A DNA stretch of 64,000 bases from Acetobacter lovaniensis. Its GTDB lineage: Bacteria > Pseudomonadota > Alphaproteobacteria > Acetobacterales > Acetobacteraceae. The notes under the pieces are model-generated. The model was not told where the DNA came from. It ran no database searches and saw only the letters and a program-made list of their open reading frames with translations. The stretch covers positions 248,001-312,000 of the forward strand of contig NZ_JACHIE010000001.1 of NCBI RefSeq assembly GCF_014207635.1. The letters run 5' to 3'. Positions 25,736 through 34,758 of this stretch are shown piece after piece; positions within the stretch are counted from its first letter, which is position 1; each line of letters begins with the position of its first letter. The translations under genes and the position numbers were made by a program.

Positions 25736-27449
25736 AAAGCCACCATCTTTTTACAGTCGGCTGGCAGGCGGACTGCTGGGATGTCTGCTGGCCTCGCCTC
25801 TTCCCCATGGGATATGCGCCAGCCCTCCAGCCCCTCCACCCGAACTCCCCCTGCCCGAACATGCAGGTGGAACGCTCCGGCTGGTTGCCTCTGCTTCTGG
25901 CGGCACACTGGACCCCCAGATCAACTACACTGGCAAATACATCAATCTTTTTGCCAATGTGTATGATGGGCTCACCACTTTTCGCAAAGTCACCGGCCCT
26001 GCGGGCAAGGAGGTCGTGCCCGATCTGGCAGAAACCCTGCCAGCCCCGCAGGATGGCGGGCTGAGTTACACGTTTACGCTGCGCCCCAACATTGCCTTCT
26101 CCAACGGTCAGCCTGTGACCACGACAGATGTTGTTGCCTCCTTCCAGCGCCTTTTCCGTATTGGCGCGCCAACAGCGGGGGCGTTTTATGGTGCTCTTGT
26201 CGGAGCGGATGCCTGCCTGCGCCCCCCCACACACTGCACACTCGAACATGGAATAGAAGCCGATGCAGCCACCCGGCGCATAACCTTCCACCTGACCCAC
26301 CCCGATACCGAGTTCCTGCAAAAGCTGGCCTTTACCCACGCTGTTATTCTGCCAGCCAGCACCCCCGACCACGATACGGGCAATACCCCCCTGCCCGGCA
26401 CCGGCCCCTACCGGCTGGAAGCCTACGATCCCAACAATTTTCTGTATCTTGCCCGCAACCCCGCCTTCCATGTCTGGAACCCGCAGGCACAGCCCGCAGG
26501 CTACCCGGACCGGATTGAATATACCTTTGGCATTCCCGAAGAGGCCGCCGTAACCGCGGTGGAAAACGGGCAGTATGACTGGATGGCTGATACCATCCCC
26601 CTGGACCGGCTGGGGGAACTTGGCAGCCACTTTGCGGGGCAGACGCATGTCATGCGCCACCCCTCGATCTACTTTTTACCCATGAACATGCATGAGCCCC
26701 CTTTTACGGACATAAGGGTGCGTCAGGCTGTTAATTATGCTCTCAACCGCAAAGCGCTGGTTATTCTGTACGGTGGACCGGGTATTGCCCGCCCGTTATG
26801 CGGGCTTGTTCCGTCTGCTCTGGATGTTGCGGGGCAGAACTGCGCCTATACACGCGGGGCATCACCCACCGCACCGGCACAGCAATGGTCGGCGCCGGAC
26901 ATGCAGGTGGCCCGCAATCTGGTCCGCGCAAGCGGCACCACGGGGCAGAAGGTTACACTGGTCGTGGACAATACCAGCGCGGACATGGCCATGGGGGCAT
27001 GGGTGCGCGACATGCTGCAATCCCTTGGTTATCAGGCCGTGTTGCGCTCCATAAGCAGCAGCCTGCATCTGCCCTACATCCAGAACACGGATAACCATGT
27101 GCAGATATCGCTCACAAGCTGGTCAGCCGATTACCCCTCGGCCTCCAACTTTGTGGACGCGCTCTTCGGGTGTGAGAATTTTCATCCCCATTCCGACAGC
27201 TCGATTAACATACCGGGATTTTGCGACCCCCACGCCCAGTCTGTCATGGAGCGAGCCAAAACGGATACCAGCCTGAGCACAACCCAGCGCGACCAGCTCT
27301 GGATGGAAGCCAACAGGCTGATCATGGAGCAGGCACCCGCCGCCCCCATGATTGAAAAAGACAACGTGGTGCTGACATCCGCCCGTGTTCGGAACTTTTT
27401 TTATACCGAGGTCAATCAGATCCTGTTCTCTCAGGTCTGGCTGCATTAA
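25722..27449 (+). CDS. Periplasmic solute-binding protein, family 5 (peptide/nickel type)
   Basis: The 575-residue protein has a signal peptide (SRLAGGLLGCLLASPLPHGI) and a family 5 binding fold: GGTLRLVASASGGTLDPQI near the mature N-terminus, FANVYDGLTTF, the long central part with YTFTLRPNIAFSNGQPVTTTD, and FTDIRVRQAVNYALNRKAL, the family signature. Such proteins deliver oligopeptides, dipeptides or metals to an ABC permease. No permease or ATPase gene is nearby, so it is an orphan. Three pairs of cysteines (ADAC...HC, LCGL...NC, FGC...FC) could form disulfides. It overlaps the preceding small membrane protein by 14 bases. No terminator-like hairpin is clear; the stop is followed by the convergent PstS-like gene. 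Confidence 0.85.
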   Translation: MYPAKKPPSFYSRLAGGLLGCLLASPLPHGICASPPAPPPELPLPEHAGGTLRLVASASGGTLDPQINYTGKYINLFANVYDGLTTFRKVTGPAGKEVVPDLAETLPAPQDGGLSYTFTLRPNIAFSNGQPVTTTDVVASFQRLFRIGAPTAGAFYGALVGADACLRPPTHCTLEHGIEADAATRRITFHLTHPDTEFLQKLAFTHAVILPASTPDHDTGNTPLPGTGPYRLEAYDPNNFLYLARNPAFHVWNPQAQPAGYPDRIEYTFGIPEEAAVTAVENGQYDWMADTIPLDRLGELGSHFAGQTHVMRHPSIYFLPMNMHEPPFTDIRVRQAVNYALNRKALVILYGGPGIARPLCGLVPSALDVAGQNCAYTRGASPTAPAQQWSAPDMQVARNLVRASGTTGQKVTLVVDNTSADMAMGAWVRDMLQSLGYQAVLRSISSSLHLPYIQNTDNHVQISLTSWSADYPSASNFVDALFGCENFHPHSDSSINIPGFCDPHAQSVMERAKTDTSLSTTQRDQLWMEANRLIMEQAPAAPMIEKDNVVLTSARVRNFFYTEVNQILFSQVWLH

Positions 27450-27532
27450 CCACCGGGGCGGTTATCCACAGAATCTGTGGATGAAATATAGGACAAGTCT
27501 GGAATGAGCGCGGGATAACCCCCGCATACGGC

Positions 27533-28570
27533 TCACTCCCCGCCAAGCCTGAGCAGAACACGGGCACGGATCTGCTCAGGGAGCGGCACATAATCAAGCT
27601 GCCGGGTCACGGCCTCCCCACCAACCAGCCCCCAGCGGAAAAAGCGCCGCACGGCCTGCCCCTGATTATCGGCGGTTGCCGTGGCCGGGAACAGCACATA
27701 GGTGGTGGTAATAATGGGCCAGCTTTGCGCCCCTTCCACATCACTCAGGGCTGCGGTCAGGTCCGCCTCATCCCATCGCGCGGACTGGGCAGCCTGCGCA
27801 AAACTTGCGGCGGTTGGACTGACAAAAAAACCATCATGGTTCTGCATCTGCACAAGAGCCAGATGGTTGCGCACGGCATAGGCATATTCAAGGTAACCTA
27901 TACTGCCTGCCGTATTCCGCACATACGCGGCAATACCGTCGTTACCACGCGCGCCAGCACCCACCGGCCATGCCACGGAAGTGCCCTTACCCACGCCATT
28001 TTTCCACTCGGGGGATACATGGGCCAGATAATCTGTAAAAACATAGGTCGTGCCCGAGCCGTCCGCCCGGTGCAAAGGGGCAATCACCTGATCTGGCAGA
28101 TTGACTCCGGGATTAAGGGCGGCAATCCGGGCATCATTCCACTGGGTTATGGTGCCTGCATAAATAGCAGCCAGCACAGGCCCGCTCAGGCGCAGGGCAC
28201 CATCAGCCACACCGGGAACATTGGCCGTTACCACCACACCGCCAATAGCGGTAGGCACCTGCACCAGCCCGCCAGCCACCAGACGGGCATGAGCCATGGG
28301 GGCGTCGGATGCGCCAAAATCCACCGTGCCGGCCAGAATCTGGTTCTGCCCGGCACCCGAACCTATGGTCTGGTAATTCACCCGCACGTCTACGCCAGAA
28401 GGAGCAGCAGCCGACCAAGCCTGATACAGCGGCGCTGCAAAGCTTGAGCCCGCCCCTGTAATTTCATCCGCCCGTACGGCATGCGGCAGGGTAAACCCAC
28501 CACATAGCAGCACAGCGGCAAAACCGGCCTTGACCCAGCGGCTTACATGGGCGGGGGAATAACATGCCAT
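27533..28570 (-). CDS. pstS: PstS-like phosphate-binding periplasmic protein
   Basis: The 345-residue protein has a signal peptide (WVKAGFAAVLLCGGFTLPHAVRA) and the PstS motifs ITGAGSSFAAPLYQAW, IGSGAGQNQILAG, GASDAPM, and GSGTTYVFTDYL, which supply the phosphate contacts. It probably binds phosphate in the periplasm for a PstCAB importer encoded elsewhere. AGAAGGAG lies seven bases before the ATG at 28570, which lies 28 bases after the pheT stop, so it may be cotranscribed with pheST. pstC, pstA and pstB are absent from the window; paralogous PstS proteins with other roles exist. Confidence 0.88.
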   Translation of the reverse strand: MACYSPAHVSRWVKAGFAAVLLCGGFTLPHAVRADEITGAGSSFAAPLYQAWSAAAPSGVDVRVNYQTIGSGAGQNQILAGTVDFGASDAPMAHARLVAGGLVQVPTAIGGVVVTANVPGVADGALRLSGPVLAAIYAGTITQWNDARIAALNPGVNLPDQVIAPLHRADGSGTTYVFTDYLAHVSPEWKNGVGKGTSVAWPVGAGARGNDGIAAYVRNTAGSIGYLEYAYAVRNHLALVQMQNHDGFFVSPTAASFAQAAQSARWDEADLTAALSDVEGAQSWPIITTTYVLFPATATADNQGQAVRRFFRWGLVGGEAVTRQLDYVPLPEQIRARVLLRLGGE

Positions 28571-28598
28571 GACCTGCTCCTTCTGCCGCGGCCTGCCC

Positions 28599-31058
28599 TT
28601 AGCGCAGGACAGCCCCGGTTGCCTTGCTGACAGCAGCCACAATACGCTCGGATACGGCTTCGAGTTCAGCATCTGTCAGACTTTTCTCGGTAGGCTGGAG
28701 TGTGACTTCCACCCCAACCGAGCGTGTGCCTTCCGCCACATGCGGCCCTGTATAAATGTCAAACAGGCTGACATCGGCCACAAGCAGACGGTCCGCACCA
28801 CGTACTGCGCGCAACACGCTTTCCACTGGAACATCCTGCGCAAGCACAAACGCAAAGTCACGCCGCACCGGCTGGAAAGCAGACAGAACAGGCGCGGTTT
28901 TCTTCTTCTTTTTGGGCTGCGGCACGCCTTCGACAAACACTTCGAAGGCCACAACCGGCACATCAATCCCCGCAGCCTGAAGCACGGAAGGATGCAGTTC
29001 ACCAAAATACGCCAGAACGTTTTTGGGCCCCTGCCGCAGCACACCCGAACGACCGGGATGGTACCATGCCGGGGCGTCCGCCGTGGTGGTTATGGCATCG
29101 GGGTTAACCCCAAACTGCCGCAACACCTCCAGCGCATCCGCCTTGGCGGCCCAGAGCGACACCGCATGCCCGGGCACACCGGGGTAACGTTGCGTGGAAC
29201 CCGAGCGCACACCGGCTGCCAGCGTCTGCTGTGCGGACTGGGCAAAGGCCGGACCAATCTCAAACAGTCCAATATCTCCCCACCCGCGCACGCTGTTGTG
29301 CCGGATGGCCGCCACCAGATTAACCAGCGGGGTCGGACGCATCTGGTCCAGATCAGAGGCAATGGGGTTTAGCAGGCGCAGGCTTTCCGGCGCGCCGCCA
29401 AAATGCATGGCCTCCTCGTGCGAGACAAAGGAGAAGCCCACAGTCTCAGTCAGGCCACGGGCGGCCAGAACGCGGCGTGCCAGTGCAAAACGGGCCTGTG
29501 CGGGAGTGAGCGATGCACCGGGCACCACACTGATGGGGGGCAGCGGCACAGCGGGAACAGCGTCCAGCCCTTTAAGGCGCAGAACTTCTTCCACCAGATC
29601 GCTCTCAGCCTCAATGGCAGCGACACCCTGTGCGGCAAGGGCTGCCACATCGGCGGGCAGGTCCCTGCCCTGCGACAGAACAGGAGCCTGCGCCACATCA
29701 TTCCGCCACGAAGGCACACCCAGTTCCACCTGTTCGGCGGTCCGCTCGCGCACTTCAAAGCCCAGCTTTTCCAGCAGGCTGACGCTCTCATCAGCCGACA
29801 CGTCCAGCCCGCCAAGATCGCGCACCCGGTCAAAGCGCAGCGTTGCCGTGCGCTGCCATGCGGGCGGTTCCCCGGCGGAGACAACCTCGCTGGCTTCCCC
29901 CCCGCACAGATCAATAATCATGCGGGTTGCCGCTTCCAGAGCGGCTACGGGAAGCGCCTGATCCACACCGCGCTCAAAGCGATAGCTCGAATCAGACGAC
30001 AGGCCGAGCCTGCGGCTGCTCAGGGCCACATGCACGGGGTCAAACAGGGCGCATTCCACAAACACATCGGTTGTGGCGTCAGTAGCACCTGTGGCTTCCC
30101 CACCCATGATTCCGGCAAGGGACTGCACACCGTTCTGGTCCGCAATAACGCAGTCTTCCGCTGTTACGGTGCAATCCTGCCCGTCCAGCGTGCGGAAGGT
30201 TTCCCCCGCGCCACGGCACAGGGTCAGCCTGCCACCGGCGATTGTGTTCGCATCGAACACATGCAGCGGCCGCCCAAGATCGAAACAGAAATAGTTGGTA
30301 ATATCCACCAGTGCGGAAATGGAGCGCAGGCCAATGCTTTCCAGCCGGTTACGCAGCCATTCCGGGCTGGGGCCGTTCCTGACCCCACGGATGGTCCGCC
30401 CCAGCACCCACGGGCAGGCCTCGGGGTAGGTAATGGCCCATTCCACGGGGGAGGCAAACGTGCCTTCCACCGTTTCGGCCAGCCACGGGCGCAGCGTGCC
30501 AAGCCCGGCAGCGGCCAGATCGCGCGCAATGCCACGCACACCCAGTGCATCGCCCCGGTTGGGGGTTATGGCAATGTCGATCACCACGTCATCCAGCCCG
30601 GCAAAATCGGGGTAGGACTGGCCGGGCAGTGTGTCGGCGGGCAGTTCGGCAATGCCGCTGGTTTCTTCCCCCAGCCCCAGTTCACGCAGGGAGCAGAGCA
30701 TGCCACCACTGAGTTCACCCCGGACCTTGCCTGCCTTGATGGTTGTATCCAGCCCCGGCACATAAGCGCCCGGCGGTGCAAAGATAACCGCCAGATCCTT
30801 GCGTGCATTGGGGGCGCCGCACACCACCTGCACATCCGAAAAACCGGGACCCGCATCCACCCGGCAGACCTGCAGACGGTCAGCATTGGGGTGGGGCTGG
30901 GCGTCCAGAATACGCGCGGTCAGAAACGGTTCGAGAGCGGCGCCCTTGTTCTCGACACTTTCCACCTCCAGGCCAATCTGGTTGAGCATGGCGCATATTT
31001 CGGCCAGCGTTGCCTGTGTTTCCAGGTGCTCATACAGCCATGACAGCGTGAATTTCAT
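28599..31058 (-). CDS. pheT: Phenylalanyl-tRNA synthetase beta subunit
   Basis: With PheS it forms the alpha2-beta2 synthetase that charges tRNA-Phe. The 819-residue subunit starts MKFTLSWLYEHLETQATLAE and carries a tRNA-binding (EMAP-like) domain at about 40-150, the B3/B4 editing region, the B5 domain, the catalytic-like core and the C-terminal ferredoxin-fold anticodon-binding domain (FQPVRRDFAFVLAQDVPVES onward). A run of lysines (PKKKKK) precedes the last domain. The ATG at 31058 lies four bases from the pheS stop, the common arrangement. The long open frame antisense to it (29403-31043) is a shadow. Confidence 0.97.
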   Translation of the reverse strand: MKFTLSWLYEHLETQATLAEICAMLNQIGLEVESVENKGAALEPFLTARILDAQPHPNADRLQVCRVDAGPGFSDVQVVCGAPNARKDLAVIFAPPGAYVPGLDTTIKAGKVRGELSGGMLCSLRELGLGEETSGIAELPADTLPGQSYPDFAGLDDVVIDIAITPNRGDALGVRGIARDLAAAGLGTLRPWLAETVEGTFASPVEWAITYPEACPWVLGRTIRGVRNGPSPEWLRNRLESIGLRSISALVDITNYFCFDLGRPLHVFDANTIAGGRLTLCRGAGETFRTLDGQDCTVTAEDCVIADQNGVQSLAGIMGGEATGATDATTDVFVECALFDPVHVALSSRRLGLSSDSSYRFERGVDQALPVAALEAATRMIIDLCGGEASEVVSAGEPPAWQRTATLRFDRVRDLGGLDVSADESVSLLEKLGFEVRERTAEQVELGVPSWRNDVAQAPVLSQGRDLPADVAALAAQGVAAIEAESDLVEEVLRLKGLDAVPAVPLPPISVVPGASLTPAQARFALARRVLAARGLTETVGFSFVSHEEAMHFGGAPESLRLLNPIASDLDQMRPTPLVNLVAAIRHNSVRGWGDIGLFEIGPAFAQSAQQTLAAGVRSGSTQRYPGVPGHAVSLWAAKADALEVLRQFGVNPDAITTTADAPAWYHPGRSGVLRQGPKNVLAYFGELHPSVLQAAGIDVPVVAFEVFVEGVPQPKKKKKTAPVLSAFQPVRRDFAFVLAQDVPVESVLRAVRGADRLLVADVSLFDIYTGPHVAEGTRSVGVEVTLQPTEKSLTDAELEAVSERIVAAVSKATGAVLR

Positions 31059-31062
31059 ACTC

Positions 31063-32133
31063 TCACACCCCTTCGTGCAGCAGTGCGGGTGCGAGCGGGT
31101 CTGCCCCGTAATGTCGCAGCCAGCGGATATCGCTTTCATAGAACGAGCGCAGGTCGGGGATGCCGTTCTTCAGCATCGCCAGACGCTCGACCCCCATACC
31201 AAAGGCAAAACCCTGCCATACGCGCGGGTCCAGCCCACAATTGGCCAGAACACGGGCATGGACCATGCCTGCGCCCAGCACTTCCAGCCAGTCTTCCCCG
31301 GCCCCGATTTCACCCGTTTTGCGCGACCAGCCAATATCCACTTCCAAAGACGGCTCGGTAAACGGGAAGTAGGATGAGCGGAAACGCACCGGCAGGGACG
31401 GCTTGCCAAAAAACGCACGCAAAAACTCGATCAGGCAGCCCTTGAGGTGCCCAAGAGTAATGCCCTGCCCCACAACCAGACCTTCGCACTGGTGGAACAT
31501 GGGGGAATGCGTTGCATCATGGTCCGCACGGTAGGTCCGGCCGGGTGCAATAATACGGATGGGCGGCTTTTGCCCCAGCATGGTGCGGATCTGCACGCCC
31601 GAGGTCTGGGTCCGCAGGACGCGGGTCACATCCAGCCCCGGCGCGGGCGGGAGGTAAAACGTGTCGTGGTCGGTCCGCGCGGGGTGATGGTCGGGCGTGT
31701 TCAGGGCCGAAAAGTTGTGCCAGTCAGTCTCGATATCCGGCCCTTCAGCAACCTGAAAACCCATGACACCAAAAATGGCCGTCATTTCCTCGATCGTGCG
31801 GCTGATCGGGTGGATGTAGCCTGCGGCCTCTGCCGGGGGAGGTACGGTTACGTCCAGTTTTTCGGCAATCAGGCGGGCCTGCAGGGCAGCGGCTTCCAGC
31901 TCCTTGCCGCGGGCTTCTACCGCCTGGGTCAGCTCATCACGCAGGCGGTTCAGGGCAACGCCCCGCGCCTTGCGTTCATCGGGCTGCATTTTCCCCAACG
32001 CCTTGAGCAGACCGGTCAGGCGGCCGGATTTGCCCAGAGTGCCAACGCGCACGGCATCCCATGCCCGCAGGTCTGTGGCACCAGCCAGTTCGGACAGGAC
32101 ATCCTGCCGAAGAGTTTCTAGATCGTCGCTCAT
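31063..32133 (-). CDS. pheS: Phenylalanyl-tRNA synthetase alpha subunit
   Basis: The catalytic subunit of the synthetase. The 356-residue protein has an N-terminal coiled-coil arm (about 1-90) and the class II core with motif 2 (PGRTYRADHDATHSPMFHQC) and motif 3 (GFAFGMGVERLAML). The start at 32133 gives MSDDLETLRQDV and fits the family; an upstream in-frame start adds 14 residues. It is followed closely by pheT. Upstream lies rplT with a terminator-like hairpin between. Confidence 0.97.
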   Translation of the reverse strand: MSDDLETLRQDVLSELAGATDLRAWDAVRVGTLGKSGRLTGLLKALGKMQPDERKARGVALNRLRDELTQAVEARGKELEAAALQARLIAEKLDVTVPPPAEAAGYIHPISRTIEEMTAIFGVMGFQVAEGPDIETDWHNFSALNTPDHHPARTDHDTFYLPPAPGLDVTRVLRTQTSGVQIRTMLGQKPPIRIIAPGRTYRADHDATHSPMFHQCEGLVVGQGITLGHLKGCLIEFLRAFFGKPSLPVRFRSSYFPFTEPSLEVDIGWSRKTGEIGAGEDWLEVLGAGMVHARVLANCGLDPRVWQGFAFGMGVERLAMLKNGIPDLRSFYESDIRWLRHYGADPLAPALLHEGV

Positions 32134-32230
32134 GGAACCCCGCGCTGAGGAAAAAATACTACCGGGCGGATACAATCTCCCGCTCCGGGAGAAAAGCCCT
32201 TAGGCCCAAAAACCATCCGCCAGAAAGCAG

Positions 32231-32260
32231 AAAGGCCGCCCGGTAAGGGACGGCCTTCTT
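32231..32260 (-). terminator. Terminator or attenuator between rplT and pheS
   Basis: Read leftward, AAGGCCG and CGGCCTT pair around TCCCTTACCGGG and are followed by TCTGCTTTCTGG. The T run is poor, so partial readthrough from rplT into pheST is likely; attenuation of pheST is known in other bacteria but no Phe-rich leader peptide was found here. Confidence 0.5.
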
Positions 32261-32287
32261 GTATACCGGATCTGTCAGAACCGGCAA

Positions 32288-32647
32288 TCAGGCTGCCAGA
32301 GCGGCCTGTGCCTTCTTGACGATTTCGGCAAAGGTTGCTGCGTCATCAAATGCGATGGCGGCCAGAACCTTGCGGTCAATCTCGATCCCAGCCTTGTCCA
32401 GACCGTTAATGAAACGGCTGTAGGTCAGGCCGTGTTCACGCACAGCGGCGTTGATACGCTGGATCCACAGAGCGCGGAATTCACGCTTCTTGTTGCGGCG
32501 GTCGCGATATGCGTACTGGAGCGCCTTTTCAACGCGTTCCAGAGCAATGCGGTAGTTGGTGGAAGACCGGCCGCGGTAACCCTTGGACAGTTCCAGAACT
32601 TTTTTGTGGCGAGCGAGTGTGGTTACACCGCGTTTAACACGTGCCAT
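32288..32647 (-). CDS. rplT: 50S ribosomal protein L20
   Basis: L20 binds 23S rRNA early in large-subunit assembly and in many bacteria represses its own operon. The 119-residue protein starts [20 protein letters not shown] and has the basic N-terminal arm and the globular part [20 protein letters not shown]. It is 15 bases after rpmI on the same strand. The infC gene, which often begins this operon, is not in the window. Confidence 0.97.
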   Translation of the reverse strand: MARVKRGVTTLARHKKVLELSKGYRGRSSTNYRIALERVEKALQYAYRDRRNKKREFRALWIQRINAAVREHGLTYSRFINGLDKAGIEIDRKVLAAIAFDDAATFAEIVKKAQAALAA

Positions 32648-32661
32648 ATCTTAGATGCTCC

Positions 32662-32862
32662 TTACAGCCCGTAGGGGGCCCACTGCTTAACCGTACGGCC
32701 GTCCTGCGGCTGAAGAACCTGCGTGCCGCGAGCGGAGCGCTTCATCTTCTGGGTACGCTTGATCATGCCGTGACGCTTACCGCTCGGGCCGGAGAGCACC
32801 TTGCCGGTCGCGGTGATCTTGAACCGCTTCTTGACCGACGATTTGGTCTTCATTTTGGGCAT
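32662..32862 (-). CDS. rpmI: 50S ribosomal protein L35
   Basis: L35 is a small large-subunit protein. The 66-residue product starts [20 protein letters not shown] and has the typical [18 protein letters not shown] stretch. It heads the rpmI-rplT pair. AGGAGTTAATGAA lies directly before its ATG. Confidence 0.97.
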   Translation of the reverse strand: MPKMKTKSSVKKRFKITATGKVLSGPSGKRHGMIKRTQKMKRSARGTQVLQPQDGRTVKQWAPYGL

Positions 32863-33409
32863 TTCATTAACTCCTGAAATACGCTGGACATAACCGCCCT
32901 ACCCCCGAAGGAATAAAGTGGCTTCTGCACGGCCGGGCATGCCCCACAGGCCCGGACGCGTGCGCGAATGCGCTTCCTTAAAAGAAAGGGGGGCAGCTTT
33001 CAAGCCTTTGCTTGCAACAAATCTGCTCCACAAGGGTAACCGATTCTTCGACCGGTCGGATTCTGTGGGGCACTCCTGTGCCTATCCAGCCTCTTTCCCT
33101 AAGCTGGACCCCGCCACTCACCCTAATAAAATGCATGCCGCACATGCAAATTTCTGACGATCTATATCTTTGTGAATATAGATAATACCCAGAAAAGGCC
33201 AGTTTTTGTAATATTCTTGCGATATAGATAAATCATATACACTTTGTCGTGTAATAACATTGCTTCTATGCGTTTATCTACGACAGAAATCCAGATACGA
33301 TTGATCTTAATCAACGACAGACCGCAAATGCTGTTCCTCTGGCTGTGTTGGGCAGACTTGATCCATCTGCCCTCCAGACGGGACGTTTACACATAAGGTG
33401 GGGATTAGA
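32863..33409. promoter_or_regulatory. Divergent control region of rpmI-rplT and the aldehyde dehydrogenase operon
   Basis: This 547-base stretch has no credible gene. The left 260 bases are GC-rich and form the leader of rpmI. From about 33122 the DNA turns AT-rich and carries several repeats: TGCATG / CATGCA around a five-base centre at 33132-33148, an inverted TCTATAT (33161) / ATATAGA (33176) pair, the direct repeat ATATAGATAA at 33176-33185 and 33222-33231, TTATCTA at 33275-33281, and a perfect FNR-type box at 33301-33314. The layout suggests a regulated promoter for the dehydrogenase operon. Confidence 0.6.
33301..33314 (+). promoter_or_regulatory. FNR-type binding box upstream of aldehyde dehydrogenase operon
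   Basis: The sequence TTGATCTTAATCAA is a perfect TTGAT-N4-ATCAA palindrome, the consensus of FNR/Anr-type regulators. It lies 96 bases before the GTG start of the cytochrome gene. FNR-type regulators that affect respiratory genes are known in acetic acid bacteria; binding here is an inference. Confidence 0.65.
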
Positions 33410-34738
33410 GTGATCAAACGTCTTTTAGCAGGAGCAGCCGCCATTGGCGCCGTGGCCGGCATGGGTTTTCTTTATTACGCTTGGTACCCCCCCATAGAAC
33501 CGGTGGATCCCCCTGACCGCGGCAGTTTTTCCGCCGAGCAGATCGAGCGGGGCCGGATTGTGGCCGCCGAAGGATACTGTGCGGAGTGCCACACCCGCAC
33601 AGACATGGGCGGTGGACCGGAACTGGCTGGCGATTACAAGATGGATACACCGTTTGGCGCCATCTATTCCCCCAATATTACACCGGACCCTGAAACCGGT
33701 ATTGGCAACTGGTCGGAAGAAGCTTTCCAGCGTTCCATGCATCTTGGGGTTTCCCGCAAGGGGGTTCATCTTATTCCGGCCTTCCCGTTTGATCATTTCA
33801 CCAAAATGACCGAGCAGGATGTCTCCGATCTTTATGCTTATCTGATGACACGCCCTGCCGTGCACATGACGCACCGCACCAACGAGCTGCCCTTCCCGCT
33901 CAGCCTGCGTATTCTGCAGGCCGGCTGGAAGCTGCTGTACTTCACCCCCGGCGTGTACAAGCCCGACCCGCGGCATGATGCCTTGTGGAACCGTGGGGCT
34001 TACCTGTCTGAAGGTAACGCCCATTGCGGCGCATGCCATACCCCGCGTGACTTCATGGGGGCGGAAAAGAAGAGCGCTCCTTACGACGGCGCAGTGGTGG
34101 ACAACTGGATTGCCCCCCCACTGAACGAGCATAACCCGACCCCCACCACGTGGACGGAAGACGAGCTGTTCCAGTACCTGCGTTATGGGGTGGCACCGCT
34201 CCATGGGCCTGCTGGTGGCCCCATGTCCCCCGTGCCGCACCGCTTCCTCTCCACCGTACCGGAAGAAGATGTACACGCCATCGCGCATTATTTTGCCGAT
34301 GTGGACCATGCCGCCGAGCGTGAAAAGCATGACAAGGCCGCCCTTGCCCGCGCCATGGAACAGTCCAAGATCGACCTGATCGGCCCGACCGTGGACCCCG
34401 ACGCCAAGCTTTATCAGGGTGCATGTGCGGCCTGCCATTACAATGCAGCCCCTTCCCCCGTACTGGGCCGCCCCGATCTGGCGCTGAACAACGCGCTTTG
34501 GCTGGATGAACCCACCAACCTCTATCAGGTCATCCTGCATGGGCTGACAGCGGAAGAAGGCCAGTCCGGCGTAGCCATGCCCAGCTTCTACAATGCCCTG
34601 TCCGATCAGGATATGGCGCGGATTGCCGCTTACCTGCGCCGCACCCGCACCACCCTGCCACCATGGACGGACCTGGAAAAGAAAGCAGCCGCAGTGCGCA
34701 AGACCATTACCACCATTCCTGTCAATTCATCGCACTAA
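33410..34738 (+). CDS. Triheme cytochrome c subunit of membrane-bound aldehyde dehydrogenase
   Basis: This 442-residue subunit passes electrons from the periplasmic aldehyde dehydrogenase to ubiquinone. It has an N-terminal membrane anchor (LLAGAAAIGAVAGMGFLYYAW) and three heme c sites, CAECH at 57-61, CGACH at 206-210 and CAACH at 339-343, each in its own cytochrome c domain. I chose the GTG at 33410 because AAGGTGGGG lies six bases before it; the GTG at 33398 has no ribosome site. The iron-sulfur and molybdopterin subunits follow in order, so this is the first gene of the operon. Published names for these subunits (aldF, aldG, aldH) are not used consistently, so I give no symbol. Confidence 0.93.
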   Translation: MIKRLLAGAAAIGAVAGMGFLYYAWYPPIEPVDPPDRGSFSAEQIERGRIVAAEGYCAECHTRTDMGGGPELAGDYKMDTPFGAIYSPNITPDPETGIGNWSEEAFQRSMHLGVSRKGVHLIPAFPFDHFTKMTEQDVSDLYAYLMTRPAVHMTHRTNELPFPLSLRILQAGWKLLYFTPGVYKPDPRHDALWNRGAYLSEGNAHCGACHTPRDFMGAEKKSAPYDGAVVDNWIAPPLNEHNPTPTTWTEDELFQYLRYGVAPLHGPAGGPMSPVPHRFLSTVPEEDVHAIAHYFADVDHAAEREKHDKAALARAMEQSKIDLIGPTVDPDAKLYQGACAACHYNAAPSPVLGRPDLALNNALWLDEPTNLYQVILHGLTAEEGQSGVAMPSFYNALSDQDMARIAAYLRRTRTTLPPWTDLEKKAAAVRKTITTIPVNSSH

Positions 34739-34758
34739 GACGGACCACGGAGCACGAG

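Noticed and set aside
29403-31043. 546-codon open frame antisense to pheT
   Set aside because: It mirrors the pheT codon structure of a GC-rich gene and has no domain or ribosome site; pheT is certain.
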